From contig NZ_VTGX01000001.1 in the NCBI RefSeq assembly GCF_009729095.1, positions 124,001 to 188,000 of the forward strand: DNA of 64,000 nt, read 5' to 3'. This stretch comes from Mycolicibacterium sp. CBMA 247 (lineage in GTDB: Bacteria > Actinomycetota > Actinomycetes > Mycobacteriales > Mycobacteriaceae). This document shows positions 25,763 through 35,032 of the stretch, one piece after another. A program made the translations under genes and the position numbers. The notes under the pieces were generated by a model that did no database searches, had not been told where the DNA came from, and saw only the letters and a program-made list of their open reading frames with translations. The stretch's first letter is position 1. Every line of letters begins with the position of its first letter.

Positions 25763-26935
25763 CTACCCAGTGCCGTCCAGTGCGTCATGGCACACCCGTA
25801 CCGGATCTGACACCTCGGCCAGCGAGGCCCCAGCCCGCCGGGCGGCAGCGCGGTATGAGGGTGACCCGAGCACGGTGCCGACCGCCGCGGTCAGCGCCTC
25901 ACCGGAGAGTGGCCGCACCAACTGCGCACTACCTTGGCGCACAACACGATTGGCGATCTCCCATTGATCGCCGCCCCCCGGCACCACGACCATCGGCACC
26001 CCGGCCAACAGGGTCTTGGAGACCATTCCGTGCCCGCCGCCGCAGATCACCAGATCGGCGTGCGCCAGCAGTTCGTCCTGACGGCCCAGCCCCACCACCG
26101 CCCACGGCGGCACCTCGACATCGGCCCCGCCCAGTCGCGACACCACCAGGCGGGCGCCGTCGGGCAACGTCTCGCCCGGACGCAGCGACTCCAGGGCCAG
26201 TTCGGCCATCCCTTGCGCCCCGGTGGTCGCCGTGGACGGCGCCACCACGACCACCGGCCCCGCGCCCGGCGGCACGGTCAGCACAGCGTTCGTCGGCTCG
26301 AAGTGCAGCGGACCCACCACGACAGCCTCGGCCGGCCAGTCCGGGCGTGGTACCTCCAATGCGGGCAGTGTGGCGATCAGCCGGCGCAACGGGCCGGAGT
26401 CCAGGGCCGCCAGGCCGATCTCTGCCCGTACCGCGGCCCGCTGCGCCAGGCCGGCCCGCCACGACCGCGCGGTCAGCGCACGCATGACGGAGTCGCGCAG
26501 GTGCCCCCGGATGCCAACACCGGGGGCAAACCCGCTGCCAATCGGCGGCAACCCCTTCGACGGCAGGTACAGCGGATGCGGGCTGAGCTCGACCCACGGC
26601 AACCCGAGCAGCTCGGCGGCCAGCCCGCCACAGGCGGTGATCACGTCGGAGACCACCAGATCCGGGCTCAGTTCACCCAGCCCGGGCACGTTGAGCAGCG
26701 CCATCCGCCCGGCCCGCTGGTGGATTTTGGACCCGGCGTCGGCATCGTCGTCGGCCTCGGTCGGATCGAGACCGACGAGTTCGATTGCGTCGATGCCGGC
26801 GGCCCGCGCGGTATCGAGCCATTCCACCCCTGTCAGCAGCGTCGGGGTATCCCCGGCGGCCAGGAACTTCAGACACAACGCCAGGGCTGGGAAAGCATGT
26901 CCGGGATCGGGTCCGGCGACCACAGCTACGCGCAC
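25763..26935 (-). CDS. UGT-like glycosyltransferase (Rv2739c type)
   Basis: 390 residues from a GTG. Two-domain GT-B layout: N-terminal VRVAVVAGPDPGHAFPALALCLKF with acceptor-site region, and C-terminal donor-binding segment LLAHADLVICGGGHGMVSKTLLAGVPMVVVPGGGDQWEIANRV, which follows the UGT/MGT signature (HGG...Q/DQ). Expected to use a nucleotide-activated sugar on an unknown acceptor. Conserved neighbour of the DUF3046 gene and divergent from the epoxide hydrolase gene (40 bases between). Confidence 0.85.
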   Translation of the reverse strand: MRVAVVAGPDPGHAFPALALCLKFLAAGDTPTLLTGVEWLDTARAAGIDAIELVGLDPTEADDDADAGSKIHQRAGRMALLNVPGLGELSPDLVVSDVITACGGLAAELLGLPWVELSPHPLYLPSKGLPPIGSGFAPGVGIRGHLRDSVMRALTARSWRAGLAQRAAVRAEIGLAALDSGPLRRLIATLPALEVPRPDWPAEAVVVGPLHFEPTNAVLTVPPGAGPVVVVAPSTATTGAQGMAELALESLRPGETLPDGARLVVSRLGGADVEVPPWAVVGLGRQDELLAHADLVICGGGHGMVSKTLLAGVPMVVVPGGGDQWEIANRVVRQGSAQLVRPLSGEALTAAVGTVLGSPSYRAAARRAGASLAEVSDPVRVCHDALDGTG

Positions 26936-26975
26936 CGGCCTACCCTGCCATAGCCATCCGCACTAGGCTGCGGGC

Positions 26976-27410
26976 ATGGCAGACCAATCCACCACCGCGG
27001 CACAGACCCCGAGCGTGACGGTCGAGACGTTCCTCAACGCGCTGCAGGAGCAGGACTTCGACACCGCGGAGAACGCGCTGGCGCAGAACCTCGTATACCA
27101 GAACGTCGGCCTCCCGACCATCTACGGTCGCAACCGCGCGATGAAGCTGTTCCGGTCGATGCAAGGCCGCACCGGCTTCGAGGTGAAGATCCACCGGATC
27201 GCCGCCGATGGCGCCGCGGTGCTGACCGAGCGCACCGACGCTCTGGTTTTTGGTCCGCTGCGCCTGCAGTTCTGGGTGTGCGGGGTGTTCGAGGTGCACG
27301 AAGGCCGAATCACGCTGTGGCGGGACTACTTCGACTTCCTCGACATGTTCAAGGCAACCCTGCGCGGCGTGGTCGGCGTGGTCGTCCCGTCGCTGCGCAC
27401 CTCCCTGTAG
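26976..27410 (+). CDS. ephG: limonene-1,2-epoxide hydrolase family protein EphG
   Basis: 144 residues. Single-domain SnoaL/NTF2-like fold. The Arg-Asp pair in LTERTDALVFG and the Asp in WRDYFDFLDMF match the Asp-Arg-Asp triad of limonene-1,2-epoxide hydrolases, as in M. tuberculosis Rv2740 (EphG), which hydrolyses cholesterol-derived and other epoxides in vitro. Cytoplasmic; no signal peptide. Natural substrate here unknown. Confidence 0.88.
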   Translation: MADQSTTAAQTPSVTVETFLNALQEQDFDTAENALAQNLVYQNVGLPTIYGRNRAMKLFRSMQGRTGFEVKIHRIAADGAAVLTERTDALVFGPLRLQFWVCGVFEVHEGRITLWRDYFDFLDMFKATLRGVVGVVVPSLRTSL

Positions 27411-27417
27411 CGGTGAT

Positions 27418-28239
27418 TCAGGCGCGGCGCAGCCGGCCGAGTTCGTCGAACGCCTGCGCCCAGCCCACCAGGCGATCGGTGGCGCCGGTCAACTCGTTGC
27501 GGTAGCGCTGCTGCGACAGCGGCGACCCGGCTGCCTGCCCGCTGTTCACTGTTGAGACCAGTTGCGCTGCGGCAGTGACCATTTCGTTATACTGCCGGAC
27601 ACCCTGACCGAGCTGGGCGGTAAACGCGTTGATGGTGGGCACCAGATGCTGGCGCGACTGCGGGGCATTGCTGATCACGCGCTCCATCGAGACCACCTCG
27701 GTGGCAGTGGCCGCCATCGTCCGTGCGGTGTGGTTGGCCACCACGGTCAACTCCCGCAGTTCGTCGGCCGGCAGCACCCGTCCGCGCTCCAACACACCGA
27801 GCAAGGAGAACATGCCCCGCTCGGAGGCCATCAGCGCCGCCATGGGCTGACGGGCCGCAGAACCCCATGGCGGCAACCGACGTCCGGACACCGGCCGCTG
27901 CGCCGGAAGCGGTTCCGCGCGCAGCCATCGGTAGCGCAGCCAGAACAACGTCGCCGGGAAGGCTGCGCCTGCCGCTATCGCGCCGGTGATGATCAGGCCC
28001 CAGACCGGGGTACTCCACGACGCCAGCAGCGCCGTGACCAGCACCCAGAACCCACTGGCCAGGGTGAAGAACACCCCGAAGCGCAGCGCCCACCGCCGCT
28101 TGCGCAACAGCTTGGCGCGCGGATCGGCGGCCGCACTGAGCTTTTCGGTCAGCGCCCCGGAGAGATCCGCGGCGGTGTCAATGCCGCGCTGCAGCAACGA
28201 TCTCCAGGCGTCCGGTCGGCCGGTCTTGGTAGCCATCAT
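27418..28239 (-). CDS. pspM: PspM-like membrane partner of PspA (Rv2743c type)
   Basis: 273 residues. Two adjacent membrane helices at about residues 54-71 and 79-100 (FGVFFTLASGFWVLVTALL; WGLIITGAIAAGAAFPATLFW), flanked by a charged N-terminal helix and a ~170-residue cytoplasmic helical domain. It directly follows pspA (17 bases), the order clgR-pspA-pspM of the mycobacterial phage-shock/envelope-stress system, where Rv2743c tethers PspA to the membrane. The fourth gene of that set (Rv2742c, pspN) is not seen downstream; ephG lies there instead, convergent. Confidence 0.85.
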   Translation of the reverse strand: MMATKTGRPDAWRSLLQRGIDTAADLSGALTEKLSAAADPRAKLLRKRRWALRFGVFFTLASGFWVLVTALLASWSTPVWGLIITGAIAAGAAFPATLFWLRYRWLRAEPLPAQRPVSGRRLPPWGSAARQPMAALMASERGMFSLLGVLERGRVLPADELRELTVVANHTARTMAATATEVVSMERVISNAPQSRQHLVPTINAFTAQLGQGVRQYNEMVTAAAQLVSTVNSGQAAGSPLSQQRYRNELTGATDRLVGWAQAFDELGRLRRA

Positions 28240-28256
28240 CTAGAACACCTGAATCG

Positions 28257-29072
28257 CTATTGGCCGAGCGGTTTTTCGGGAGTGGCAGGGGTCTGGTTGG
28301 TGGCCGGAGCGGCCGGCGTTGCCGGGGTCGCATCGCCACTGGGCAGGGCATCCCCGCGCATCGACGCACGGATCTGCTCGAGCCGGGAATGGCCGGCCAT
28401 CTGAACGCTGGCCTGCTGCACCTCCATCATGCGGCCCTGCACGGAGTTCTGGGCCAGCTCGGCCTGGCCGATCGCGTTGGCGTAGCGGCGCTCGATCTTG
28501 TCGCGAACCTCATCGAGGCTCGGGGTGTTGCCCGGTGCGGCAACCTCACTCATCGACCGGAGCGAGGCGCTGACCTGCTCCTGCATCTTGGCCTGCTCGA
28601 GCTGCGACAGCAGCTTGGTGCGCTCGGCGATCTTCTGCTGCAGCATCATCGCGTTCTGTTCAACGGCCTTCTTGGCCTGCGCGGCGGCCTGCAGGGCCTG
28701 ATCGTGCAGACTCTTGAGGTCCTCGACGCTCTGCTCGCCGGTGACCAGCTGGGCGGCGAACGCCTCGGCGGCGTTGTTGTACTCGGTGGCCTTGGCGGCG
28801 TCACCGGAAGCCGTGGCCTGATCGGCCAGTGTCAGCGCCTGACGGACGTTGACCTGCAGCTTCTCGATGTCGGCGAGCTGACGGTTGAGCCGCATCTCCA
28901 GCTGACGCTGGTTGCCGATGACCTGGGCGGCCTGCTGGGTGAGTGCCTGGTGCTGGCGCTGCGCGTCCTCGATGGCCTGCTGGATCTGGACCTTCGGATC
29001 GGCGTATTCGTCGACCTTGGAGCTGAACAGCGCCATCAGGTACTTCCACGCCTTGACGAACGGATTGGCCAT
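28257..29072 (-). CDS. pspA: phage shock protein A (PspA/IM30, 35-kDa antigen type)
   Basis: 271 residues. Begins [32 protein letters not shown], the amphipathic N-terminal helix of the PspA/Vipp1 family, then long coiled coil to ~225, and an Ala/Pro/Thr-rich disordered tail. ESCRT-III-like peripheral membrane protein that protects the envelope under stress; orthologue of Rv2744c and M. leprae 35-kDa antigen. In mycobacteria PspA also binds ClgR. Transcribed after clgR across a 220-base gap that carries a possible ClgR site. Confidence 0.95.
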   Translation of the reverse strand: MANPFVKAWKYLMALFSSKVDEYADPKVQIQQAIEDAQRQHQALTQQAAQVIGNQRQLEMRLNRQLADIEKLQVNVRQALTLADQATASGDAAKATEYNNAAEAFAAQLVTGEQSVEDLKSLHDQALQAAAQAKKAVEQNAMMLQQKIAERTKLLSQLEQAKMQEQVSASLRSMSEVAAPGNTPSLDEVRDKIERRYANAIGQAELAQNSVQGRMMEVQQASVQMAGHSRLEQIRASMRGDALPSGDATPATPAAPATNQTPATPEKPLGQ

Positions 29073-29256
29073 GGGTTCGTTCCGCCTTATCTGTCGGGCT
29101 TGTCAATCAGGCTGACATGTCGAGCCAGTGATCGGGTCCTACTGCTTCAGGTTGCCGCTATTCCTCTGATGCCAACTTATCGGTTCCAGGCATGCAGCCA
29201 CAGCCCCGCGGGCTGTTCGCACGGGTGTTTTGCGAAAATTCGCCCACCACGAACTG

Positions 29257-29267
29257 CGCGATCAGCG
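29257..29267 (-). promoter_or_regulatory. possible ClgR-binding motif upstream of pspA
   Basis: On the complement strand CGCTGATCGCG fits the core CGC-N5-GCG of the ClgR motif described in actinobacteria (CGCYNANRGCG) with one mismatch. It lies ~185 bases upstream of pspA, just past the end of clgR. The core is short and GC-rich, so chance is a serious alternative. Confidence 0.3.
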
Positions 29268-29292
29268 CGGCATCGGAGCCCTCACACCACTG

Positions 29293-29640
29293 TCAGGCAA
29301 CGGCCATCGACACGACCTGCGGGATGACGACCTTGGTCGCCGCATCGATGTGGGCGACGTTGGCAGCCACATCGGGACGGCCCTGGACCACTGCGGTGGC
29401 GTGTTCGCGCTCGGCCATGTTCTCGCCGGCGTCGGTGAGCACTCGCGACAGCGGGACATCCAGCGCGTCGCAGATGGAGCTGAGCAGTTCGCTGGAGGCC
29501 TCCTTGCGGCCCCGCTCCACTTCGGAGAGGTACCCGAGGCTGACCCGCGCCGCGTCGGACACTTCGCGCAACGTGCGTCCCTGCTCGGTGCGGGCGTTAC
29601 GCAGCACGTCGCCAATCACCTCGCGCAGCAATGCGGTCAT
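29293..29640 (-). CDS. clgR: transcriptional regulator ClgR
   Basis: 115 residues from ATG 29640, chosen over an in-frame start 27 bases upstream because GGAGGG sits 4-10 bases before it. XRE-type HTH at about residues 11-65 ([37 protein letters not shown]). ClgR activates clp protease and psp genes after envelope or protein stress. The C-terminus ends VSMAVA, a small-hydrophobic tail like the degron by which Clp protease removes ClgR. First gene of clgR-pspA-pspM. Confidence 0.95.
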   Translation of the reverse strand: MTALLREVIGDVLRNARTEQGRTLREVSDAARVSLGYLSEVERGRKEASSELLSSICDALDVPLSRVLTDAGENMAEREHATAVVQGRPDVAANVAHIDAATKVVIPQVVSMAVA

Positions 29641-29722
29641 GGTGCCCTCCTTCGCCTGGCCTGTCACAGTTCGCTAACTGACCAACGCCGCCGGCCACCG
29701 CAAGGTTCCCGACCGGGTGCAG

Positions 29723-30247
29723 TCACTGATTTTCGACCAGGAAGCGCAACCGCGCGATCGCCTCGTCGACGGCGGCGCGGCGGATATCCCAGCGTGAGCC
29801 GGAAAGCGACAGCTCGATGACGTCGGTGTCGACCGGGCCGGCCAAACCGATGAACACCGTGCCCACCGGGTGTCCGCCGTGCGGTTCCGGCCCGGCCACG
29901 CCGGTCAGGCCGACACCCCAGGTAGCTGCGCAGCGCTGCCGGGCGCCGACTGCCAGGGCTCGCGCGGTGGGCGCCGCCACCGGGCCGACCGCGTCGAGCA
30001 CCTGCGGGGCCACTCCCGCCAGCCAGATCTTGGTGTCCTCGTTGTAGGTGACCAGGCCGCCTTGCAGCACCGAGCTGGCGCCCGGCACCCCGGCCAGCGT
30101 CGCCGCGAGAAGCCCGCCGGTCAGCGACTCGGCGGTGGCCACGCTCTGCGAGCGCACCGTCAGGTCGGCGACCAGCGCCCTGGCGTCGTCAGTGAGCAGC
30201 GGATCGTCCACGTGAATCCCTGATCGCGGAAATGACATAGTCGGCAC
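29723..30247 (-). CDS. CinA C-terminal domain protein (nicotinamide mononucleotide deamidase-like)
   Basis: About 174 residues, only the CinA C-terminal half: SQSVATAESLTGGLLAATL, GASSVLQGGLVTYNEDTK and GLTGVAGPEPHGGHPVGTVFIG. Stand-alone forms deamidate NMN in pyridine nucleotide salvage. The N-terminal COG1058 domain is missing, as usual for this type. The start is uncertain: ATG 30247, ATG 30238 or GTG 30211 all lie inside the end of pgsA, so the two genes overlap and are probably coupled. Confidence 0.88.
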   Translation of the reverse strand: MPTMSFPRSGIHVDDPLLTDDARALVADLTVRSQSVATAESLTGGLLAATLAGVPGASSVLQGGLVTYNEDTKIWLAGVAPQVLDAVGPVAAPTARALAVGARQRCAATWGVGLTGVAGPEPHGGHPVGTVFIGLAGPVDTDVIELSLSGSRWDIRRAAVDEAIARLRFLVENQ

Positions 30248-30794
30248 CGGTGAGCACGGTCAGCACCACTGCCGCCCACATGATCACCCAGGCCACGTTG
30301 AGCCATGTGTCGGGCCACGCGTGCAGTGGCAGCACGAACAGCCCGATGGCCACGGCTTGCACCAGTGTTTTGAGCTTGCCGCCGCGGCTGGCCGGGATCA
30401 CGCCGTGACGCAGCACCGCGAATCGCAGCACCGTGATCCCGATCTCACGGGTCAGCACCACCGCGGTGATCCACCACGGCAGGTCGTGAAGGATCGAAAG
30501 GCCGATCAGTGCGGCGCCGATCAGCGCCTTGTCGGCGATCGGGTCGGCCAGCGTGCCGAATTCGGTGATCATGCCGTAGCTGCGGGCCAATGCCCCGTCG
30601 AAGTGGTCGGTGATCACCGCGACCGCGAACACCGCGAAAGCGGCGATCCGCCAGCCGGTTTCATGGCCATCGCCGACGAACAGAAAAACCAGGAAGACTG
30701 GAACGAGCACCATTCGCACCCCGGTGAGCACGTTGGCGAGGTTGGCCACGCGCGCACGCGGGACCACCGGATCGGTAGAAGGTTGGCCCGGCAC
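30189..30794 (-). CDS. pgsA: CDP-diacylglycerol-glycerol-3-phosphate 3-phosphatidyltransferase (PgsA family)
   Basis: 201 residues. CDP-alcohol phosphotransferase motif DHFDGALARSYGMITEFG then LADPIAD, fitting D-x2-D-G-x2-A-R-x8-G-x3-D-x3-D, with about five membrane helices. Makes phosphatidylglycerophosphate or a related anionic phospholipid. Corresponds to pgsA3 (Rv2746c) by neighbours clgR and argA. Divergent from argA with 42 bases between; overlaps the CinA-like gene downstream. Confidence 0.93.
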   Translation of the reverse strand: MPGQPSTDPVVPRARVANLANVLTGVRMVLVPVFLVFLFVGDGHETGWRIAAFAVFAVAVITDHFDGALARSYGMITEFGTLADPIADKALIGAALIGLSILHDLPWWITAVVLTREIGITVLRFAVLRHGVIPASRGGKLKTLVQAVAIGLFVLPLHAWPDTWLNVAWVIMWAAVVLTVLTGADYVISAIRDSRGRSAAH

Positions 30795-30836
30795 CGCAAC
30801 AGAATATCGGTTGCCGCAGCGGATACTCTTGCGCCT

Positions 30837-31358
30837 GTGAACCCAGGCAGTGTCGAGTCGTGCCAGCGTCCTGTGGTGCGCCGCGCCCGCACGTCCGATG
30901 TCCCGGCGATCAAGAGCCTGGTCGACGTCTATGCGGGCAAGATTCTGCTCGAGAAGAACCTCGTGACGTTGTACGAGGCAGTGCAGGAATTCTGGGTGGC
31001 CGAACTCGACGGCGAACTCGTCGGATGTGGCGCGCTACACGTGCTGTGGGCCGATCTCGGCGAGGTCCGCACCGTGGCCGTGCATCCGAAGGTCCGCGGC
31101 ACCGGCGTCGGCCATGTGCTGGTAGAGCAGTTGCTGGACGTCGCCCGCGACTTACACCTACGAAGGATCTTCGTGCTGACCTTCGAGATCGACTTCTTCG
31201 GCAAGCACGGATTCGAGGAAATCGAAGGCACCCCGGTGACCGCCGAGGTGTACGAGGAGATGTGCCGCTCGTACGACACCGGTGTCGCGGAATTCCTCGA
31301 CCTGTCCTACGTCAAGCCCAACACCCTGGGCAACACCCGAATGCTGTTGACGCTGTGA
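30837..31358 (+). CDS. argA: amino-acid N-acetyltransferase ArgA (GNAT type)
   Basis: 173 residues from GTG 30837; the frame is open far upstream but antisense to pgsA there. GNAT fold with the acetyl-CoA loop VAVHPKVRGTGVGHVLVEQLL and conserved VRRARTSDVPAIKSLVDVYAGKILLEKN near the start. Orthologue of Rv2747, the short mycobacterial enzyme that acetylates glutamate or glutamine for arginine synthesis. Stand-alone GNAT without the kinase-like domain of classic ArgA. Confidence 0.92.
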   Translation: MNPGSVESCQRPVVRRARTSDVPAIKSLVDVYAGKILLEKNLVTLYEAVQEFWVAELDGELVGCGALHVLWADLGEVRTVAVHPKVRGTGVGHVLVEQLLDVARDLHLRRIFVLTFEIDFFGKHGFEEIEGTPVTAEVYEEMCRSYDTGVAEFLDLSYVKPNTLGNTRMLLTL

Positions 31359-31383
31359 AACTGCTCTGACGCGAGGGGCGCCC

Positions 31384-31977
31384 ATGCAGAGGTGGTTGGC
31401 GGTCGGACTGGCGGTGGCCCTGGTATGGCCGGCCGCGGCGTGTGTAAGCGACCACAGTGGCGACGTCGAGGCCATCGGCCAGGAGGTCAGAGCACTTCCC
31501 GGGGTGAGCGAGACTCACCTCGAACACAGCGAGAGCGTGGGTCTCGGCAACTCGATGAAGCTCGGCGTCACGCTGGCCCCATCGGTGACCGAAGTACAAG
31601 CCGGCGATATCGGCAGGACTTTCGCGGCGCACTTCAACGGTGAGGACCTCGGCGATCCCGTCGTCGATTTCACCGTGCACTATCCGCCGTCCGAGTCGGT
31701 GGCGTCATTTCATTTTGAAGCCGAACACAACCTGCCCACCAACGGGGCGGCCGATCTGGACGAACGGCTCGAGGCGTGGATGAAAATGGTGAAATCACCC
31801 ACCGTCCAATCCGTCTCGATGTATCAGACCGAATCCGGTTCCACCAAGCACGAATTGAGCATCACGGTCCAGATGCGGCCGGGTACGCCCGACGAGGCAC
31901 GAGAACTGCAGCGCGACTACCCGGTCCTGGCGCAGGGAGACTGGTGCATCAAACCCGGCTACTGCCCACCCGCCTAG
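31384..31977 (+). CDS. putative lipoprotein of unknown function
   Basis: 197 residues. N-terminal signal MQRWLAVGLAVALVWPAAAC with a plausible lipobox before Cys20, then a polar exported domain. The mature part has an internal repeat feel (two blocks starting EAIGQEVRALPGVSETHLEHSE and LDERLEAWMKMVKSPTVQSV with following beta strands), suggesting a duplicated alpha/beta unit. 25 bases after argA; convergent with ftsK. No family recognised. Confidence 0.65.
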   Translation: MQRWLAVGLAVALVWPAAACVSDHSGDVEAIGQEVRALPGVSETHLEHSESVGLGNSMKLGVTLAPSVTEVQAGDIGRTFAAHFNGEDLGDPVVDFTVHYPPSESVASFHFEAEHNLPTNGAADLDERLEAWMKMVKSPTVQSVSMYQTESGSTKHELSITVQMRPGTPDEARELQRDYPVLAQGDWCIKPGYCPPA

Positions 31978-31987
31978 CAGCCCCGCG

Positions 31988-34558
31988 CTAGAACTCGTCC
32001 GGATCGTCGTCGGCGTCGGCACCGTTGGCGTCGGCACCGCCGCGGATCAGCATCAGCGTGCCGGCCAACTCGTCGGGCTTGACGAGCACCTCGCGCGCCT
32101 TCGAGCCCTCGGACGGCCCGACGATGCCGCGGGTCTCCATCAGATCCATCAGTCGGCCGGCCTTGGCGAAGCCGACGCGCAGCTTGCGTTGCAGCATCGA
32201 GGTGGACCCGAACTGCGAGGACACCACCAGCTCCACGGCCTGCAGGAGGACGTCCATATCGTCGCCGATATCCGGGTCGACGTCCTTGCGCTCGCCGGCC
32301 TTGACCGCGGTGACGCCCTCGACGAATTCCGGCTCGGCCTGGGACTTGGTGGCCTCGACGACGGCGTGGATCTCCTCGTCGGTGATGAATGCGCCCTGCA
32401 TACGCAGCGCCTTGTTGGCGCCCATCGGCAGGAACAGGCCGTCGCCCATACCGATCAGCTTTTCGGCGCCGGGCTGGTCCAGGATGACGCGGGAGTCGGT
32501 CAGCGAGGAGGTCGCGAACGCCAGCCGGGACGGCACGTTGGTCTTGATCAGACCGGTGACGACGTCCACCGACGGCCGCTGGGTGGCAAGCACCAGGTGA
32601 ATGCCCGCGGCGCGGGCCTTCTGCGTGATGCGCACGATGGCGTCCTCGACATCCCGCGGTGCGGTCATCATCAGGTCGGCGAGCTCGTCGACGATGGCCA
32701 GGATGTACGGGTAGGGCTTGTAGACCCGCTCGCTGCCCAGCGGCGTGCTGATCTCGCCGCTGCGCACCTTCTCGTTGAACACGTCGATGTGACGCACCCG
32801 GGACGCCTTCATGTCCTGGTAACGCTGTTCCATCTCCTCGACCAGCCAGGTCAGTGCCGCGGCGGCCTTCTTCGGCTCGGTGATGATCGGCGTGATGAGG
32901 TGCGGAATGCCTTCGTACGGCGTGAGTTCCACCATCTTCGGGTCGATCAGGATCATCCTGACCTCTTCCGGGGTGGCCCGCGCCAGCAGTGACACCAGCA
33001 TCGAGTTCACGAAGCTGGACTTACCGGAACCGGTGGAGCCGGCCACCAGCAGGTGCGGCATCTTGGCCAGGTTGGCGCAGACGAAGTTGCCCTCGATGTC
33101 CTTGCCCAGGCCGATCACCAACGGGTGATGGTCGCGCCGTGTCGACGGTGCGGTGAGCACGTCGGACAGCCGGACCATCTCGCGGTCGGAGTTGGGCACC
33201 TCGATGCCGACGGCGGACTTGCCAGGGATCGGGGCGAGCATGCGGACGCTCTCGGTGGCGACCGCGTAGGCGATGTTGCGATGCAGGGCGGTGATCTTCT
33301 CGACCTTCACGCCCGGGCCGAGCTCGACCTCGTAGCGGGTGACAGTCGGCCCGCGGGTGCAGCCGGTGACGGCAGCGTCGACCTTGAACTGTTCGAGCAC
33401 CGAGGAGATGGCATCGGTCATCTGATCGTTGGCGGCGGTGCGCAGCTTCGGCGGGTCGCCGGCGATCAGCAGATCGACCGACGGCAGCGTGTAGGGGCCC
33501 TCGACCACCCGGTCCATGACGAGGGTGTCGTCTGGCTTGGGCTTGGGTGTGGGCTCGGACTTGGCTTCGGCCTTCTTGCGGCGCGGCTTGACCGCAGGCT
33601 CGGGGACGGTCGGCGCGTCCTCGGACAGCGGGTAGTTCTCCATCGGCGTACCGGTCGGCGCCTTGGGGGCCTCGATGGCGGCTGTCGGCCAGGTCTGGTC
33701 CTGCGCGTCGCTGCGCGAGGTGTCGTCGTCGTAGTAGCCGTCGGAGAAATCGTCGTAGCCGTCGTCGTACTCGTCGGCGTAGTCCCCGTCGGACTCGTCG
33801 TAGTCGTCGTCGAACGCGCGGGTGCTGAACATGGTCCGCAGCGTCGAGGGCACCTCACGGATCGTCGTCCCGGTGATCAACAGCAGGCCGAACAGCACGC
33901 CGATGAACAGCAGCGGTGCGGCGATCCACTCGGTAAGGCCGTCCGACAGCGGTCCGCCGAGTGCGAAGCCGACGAACCCGGCGGCGTGCTGGCGTGCGAT
34001 CGGATCCTGTGGCGATCCCGACCACAGGTGCCAGAGGCCCAGCAGCGGCAGCGCGATCATCGCCGATCCCAGGATCAACCGGGGGCGGGACTCCGGGTCC
34101 GGTTCGGTGCGCATCAGCACGACGGCGATGGCACCGAGGATGACGGGCACCAGGACAACCGAACCGCCGACCAGGGTGCGCAGCGCGGTGTCGATCCACT
34201 GCCCCACCGGGCCGGCCGCGTGGAACCACGAGCTGGCGGCCACCACGACGGCGATGCCGAGCAGTGCGAGCGCCAGGCCGTCGCGGCGGTGGCCGGGCTC
34301 GATATCGCGGGCGCGGCCCACCGAGCGGGCGGTCGATCCGGCCCCCTTGGCCAGCATCAACCAGCCGGCGCGGGCGCCTTGGCCGAGCTTTTGGCCGGCG
34401 ACGGACACGGGTGAGGTCTGTGGCCGTCGGGCGGGCTTACGTCGTGGCGCCGCCGAACGAGCCGCGCGGGCCGGCGCCTGACGCCGCGAACCGCCGCGCG
34501 AGCTGGCATTTGACCTGCTCGAACGCGCTCCGGATCGGCCGGCGGTCTTGTTAGCCAT
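31988..34558 (-). CDS. ftsK: DNA translocase FtsK/SpoIIIE
   Basis: 856 residues from ATG 34558 (MANKTAGRSG); an extension to 34612 is unlikely. Basic Ser/Arg-rich N-terminus, four membrane helices (~85-260), then a striking acidic Asp/Tyr-rich linker (~265-300) and Lys/Pro segment. The motor has Walker A VAGSTGSGKSSFVN, Walker B VRMILIDPKMVEL and the FtsK segment PYILAIVDELADLMM, ending with the winged-helix gamma domain (VSSQFGSTSMLQRKLRVGFAKAGRLMDLME) that reads KOPS-like sites. Pumps chromosome DNA through the division septum. Orthologue of Rv2748c. Confidence 0.96.
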   Translation of the reverse strand: MANKTAGRSGARSSRSNASSRGGSRRQAPARAARSAAPRRKPARRPQTSPVSVAGQKLGQGARAGWLMLAKGAGSTARSVGRARDIEPGHRRDGLALALLGIAVVVAASSWFHAAGPVGQWIDTALRTLVGGSVVLVPVILGAIAVVLMRTEPDPESRPRLILGSAMIALPLLGLWHLWSGSPQDPIARQHAAGFVGFALGGPLSDGLTEWIAAPLLFIGVLFGLLLITGTTIREVPSTLRTMFSTRAFDDDYDESDGDYADEYDDGYDDFSDGYYDDDTSRSDAQDQTWPTAAIEAPKAPTGTPMENYPLSEDAPTVPEPAVKPRRKKAEAKSEPTPKPKPDDTLVMDRVVEGPYTLPSVDLLIAGDPPKLRTAANDQMTDAISSVLEQFKVDAAVTGCTRGPTVTRYEVELGPGVKVEKITALHRNIAYAVATESVRMLAPIPGKSAVGIEVPNSDREMVRLSDVLTAPSTRRDHHPLVIGLGKDIEGNFVCANLAKMPHLLVAGSTGSGKSSFVNSMLVSLLARATPEEVRMILIDPKMVELTPYEGIPHLITPIITEPKKAAAALTWLVEEMEQRYQDMKASRVRHIDVFNEKVRSGEISTPLGSERVYKPYPYILAIVDELADLMMTAPRDVEDAIVRITQKARAAGIHLVLATQRPSVDVVTGLIKTNVPSRLAFATSSLTDSRVILDQPGAEKLIGMGDGLFLPMGANKALRMQGAFITDEEIHAVVEATKSQAEPEFVEGVTAVKAGERKDVDPDIGDDMDVLLQAVELVVSSQFGSTSMLQRKLRVGFAKAGRLMDLMETRGIVGPSEGSKAREVLVKPDELAGTLMLIRGGADANGADADDDPDEF

Positions 34559-34717
34559 GACCGCAAGCCTAGTCGCATATGCCCCATATTCACCATCAGC
34601 CACACGGGTCACAGAACGGTATCGAATGACACTTAGCCATACGAACCGAATCTGCCCGGTTTTCGCCTAGGGTGGACACTCGTCCAGTTTCGGCACTCAT
34701 CGAGGAGCTCTGCGCAT

Positions 34718-35032
34718 ATGCCTGTTGTCGTCGTCGCCACCATGAAGGCCAAGCCCGAGTCCGTCGACGCCGTGCGCGAGGCCTGCACCAAGGCCGTCGC
34801 GGCCGTGCACGACGAGCCCGGCTGCCAGCTGTATTCGCTGCATGAGGCCGACGGCACCTTCGTGTTCGTCGAGCAGTGGGCGGACGCCGACGCGCTCAAG
34901 GCCCACAGCACCGCCCCGGCGATCGGCGCCCTGTTCGGCACCCTCGGCGAGCTCCTCGACGGCGCCCCCGATATCAAGATGTTGCAGCCGGTCGTCGCCG
35001 GTGACCCGGCCAAGGGTCAGCTGCGCAGCTGA
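34718..35032 (+). CDS. ABM-family (antibiotic biosynthesis monooxygenase-like) protein, Rv2749 type
   Basis: 104 residues. Dimeric alpha/beta-barrel fold: [56 protein letters not shown]. Small cofactor-free monooxygenases and related binding proteins share it; no substrate can be given. GAGGAG (34702-34707) lies 10 bases before ATG. Stop overlaps the ATG of the next dehydrogenase gene (TGATG), and the two are linked in M. tuberculosis too. Confidence 0.85.
   Translation: MPVVVVATMKAKPESVDAVREACTKAVAAVHDEPGCQLYSLHEADGTFVFVEQWADADALKAHSTAPAIGALFGTLGELLDGAPDIKMLQPVVAGDPAKGQLRS

Noticed and set aside
33053..34414. 453-codon open frame antisense to ftsK
   Set aside because: Composition is the complement of the FtsK coding sequence, including the Val-rich copy of the Asp linker; not a gene.
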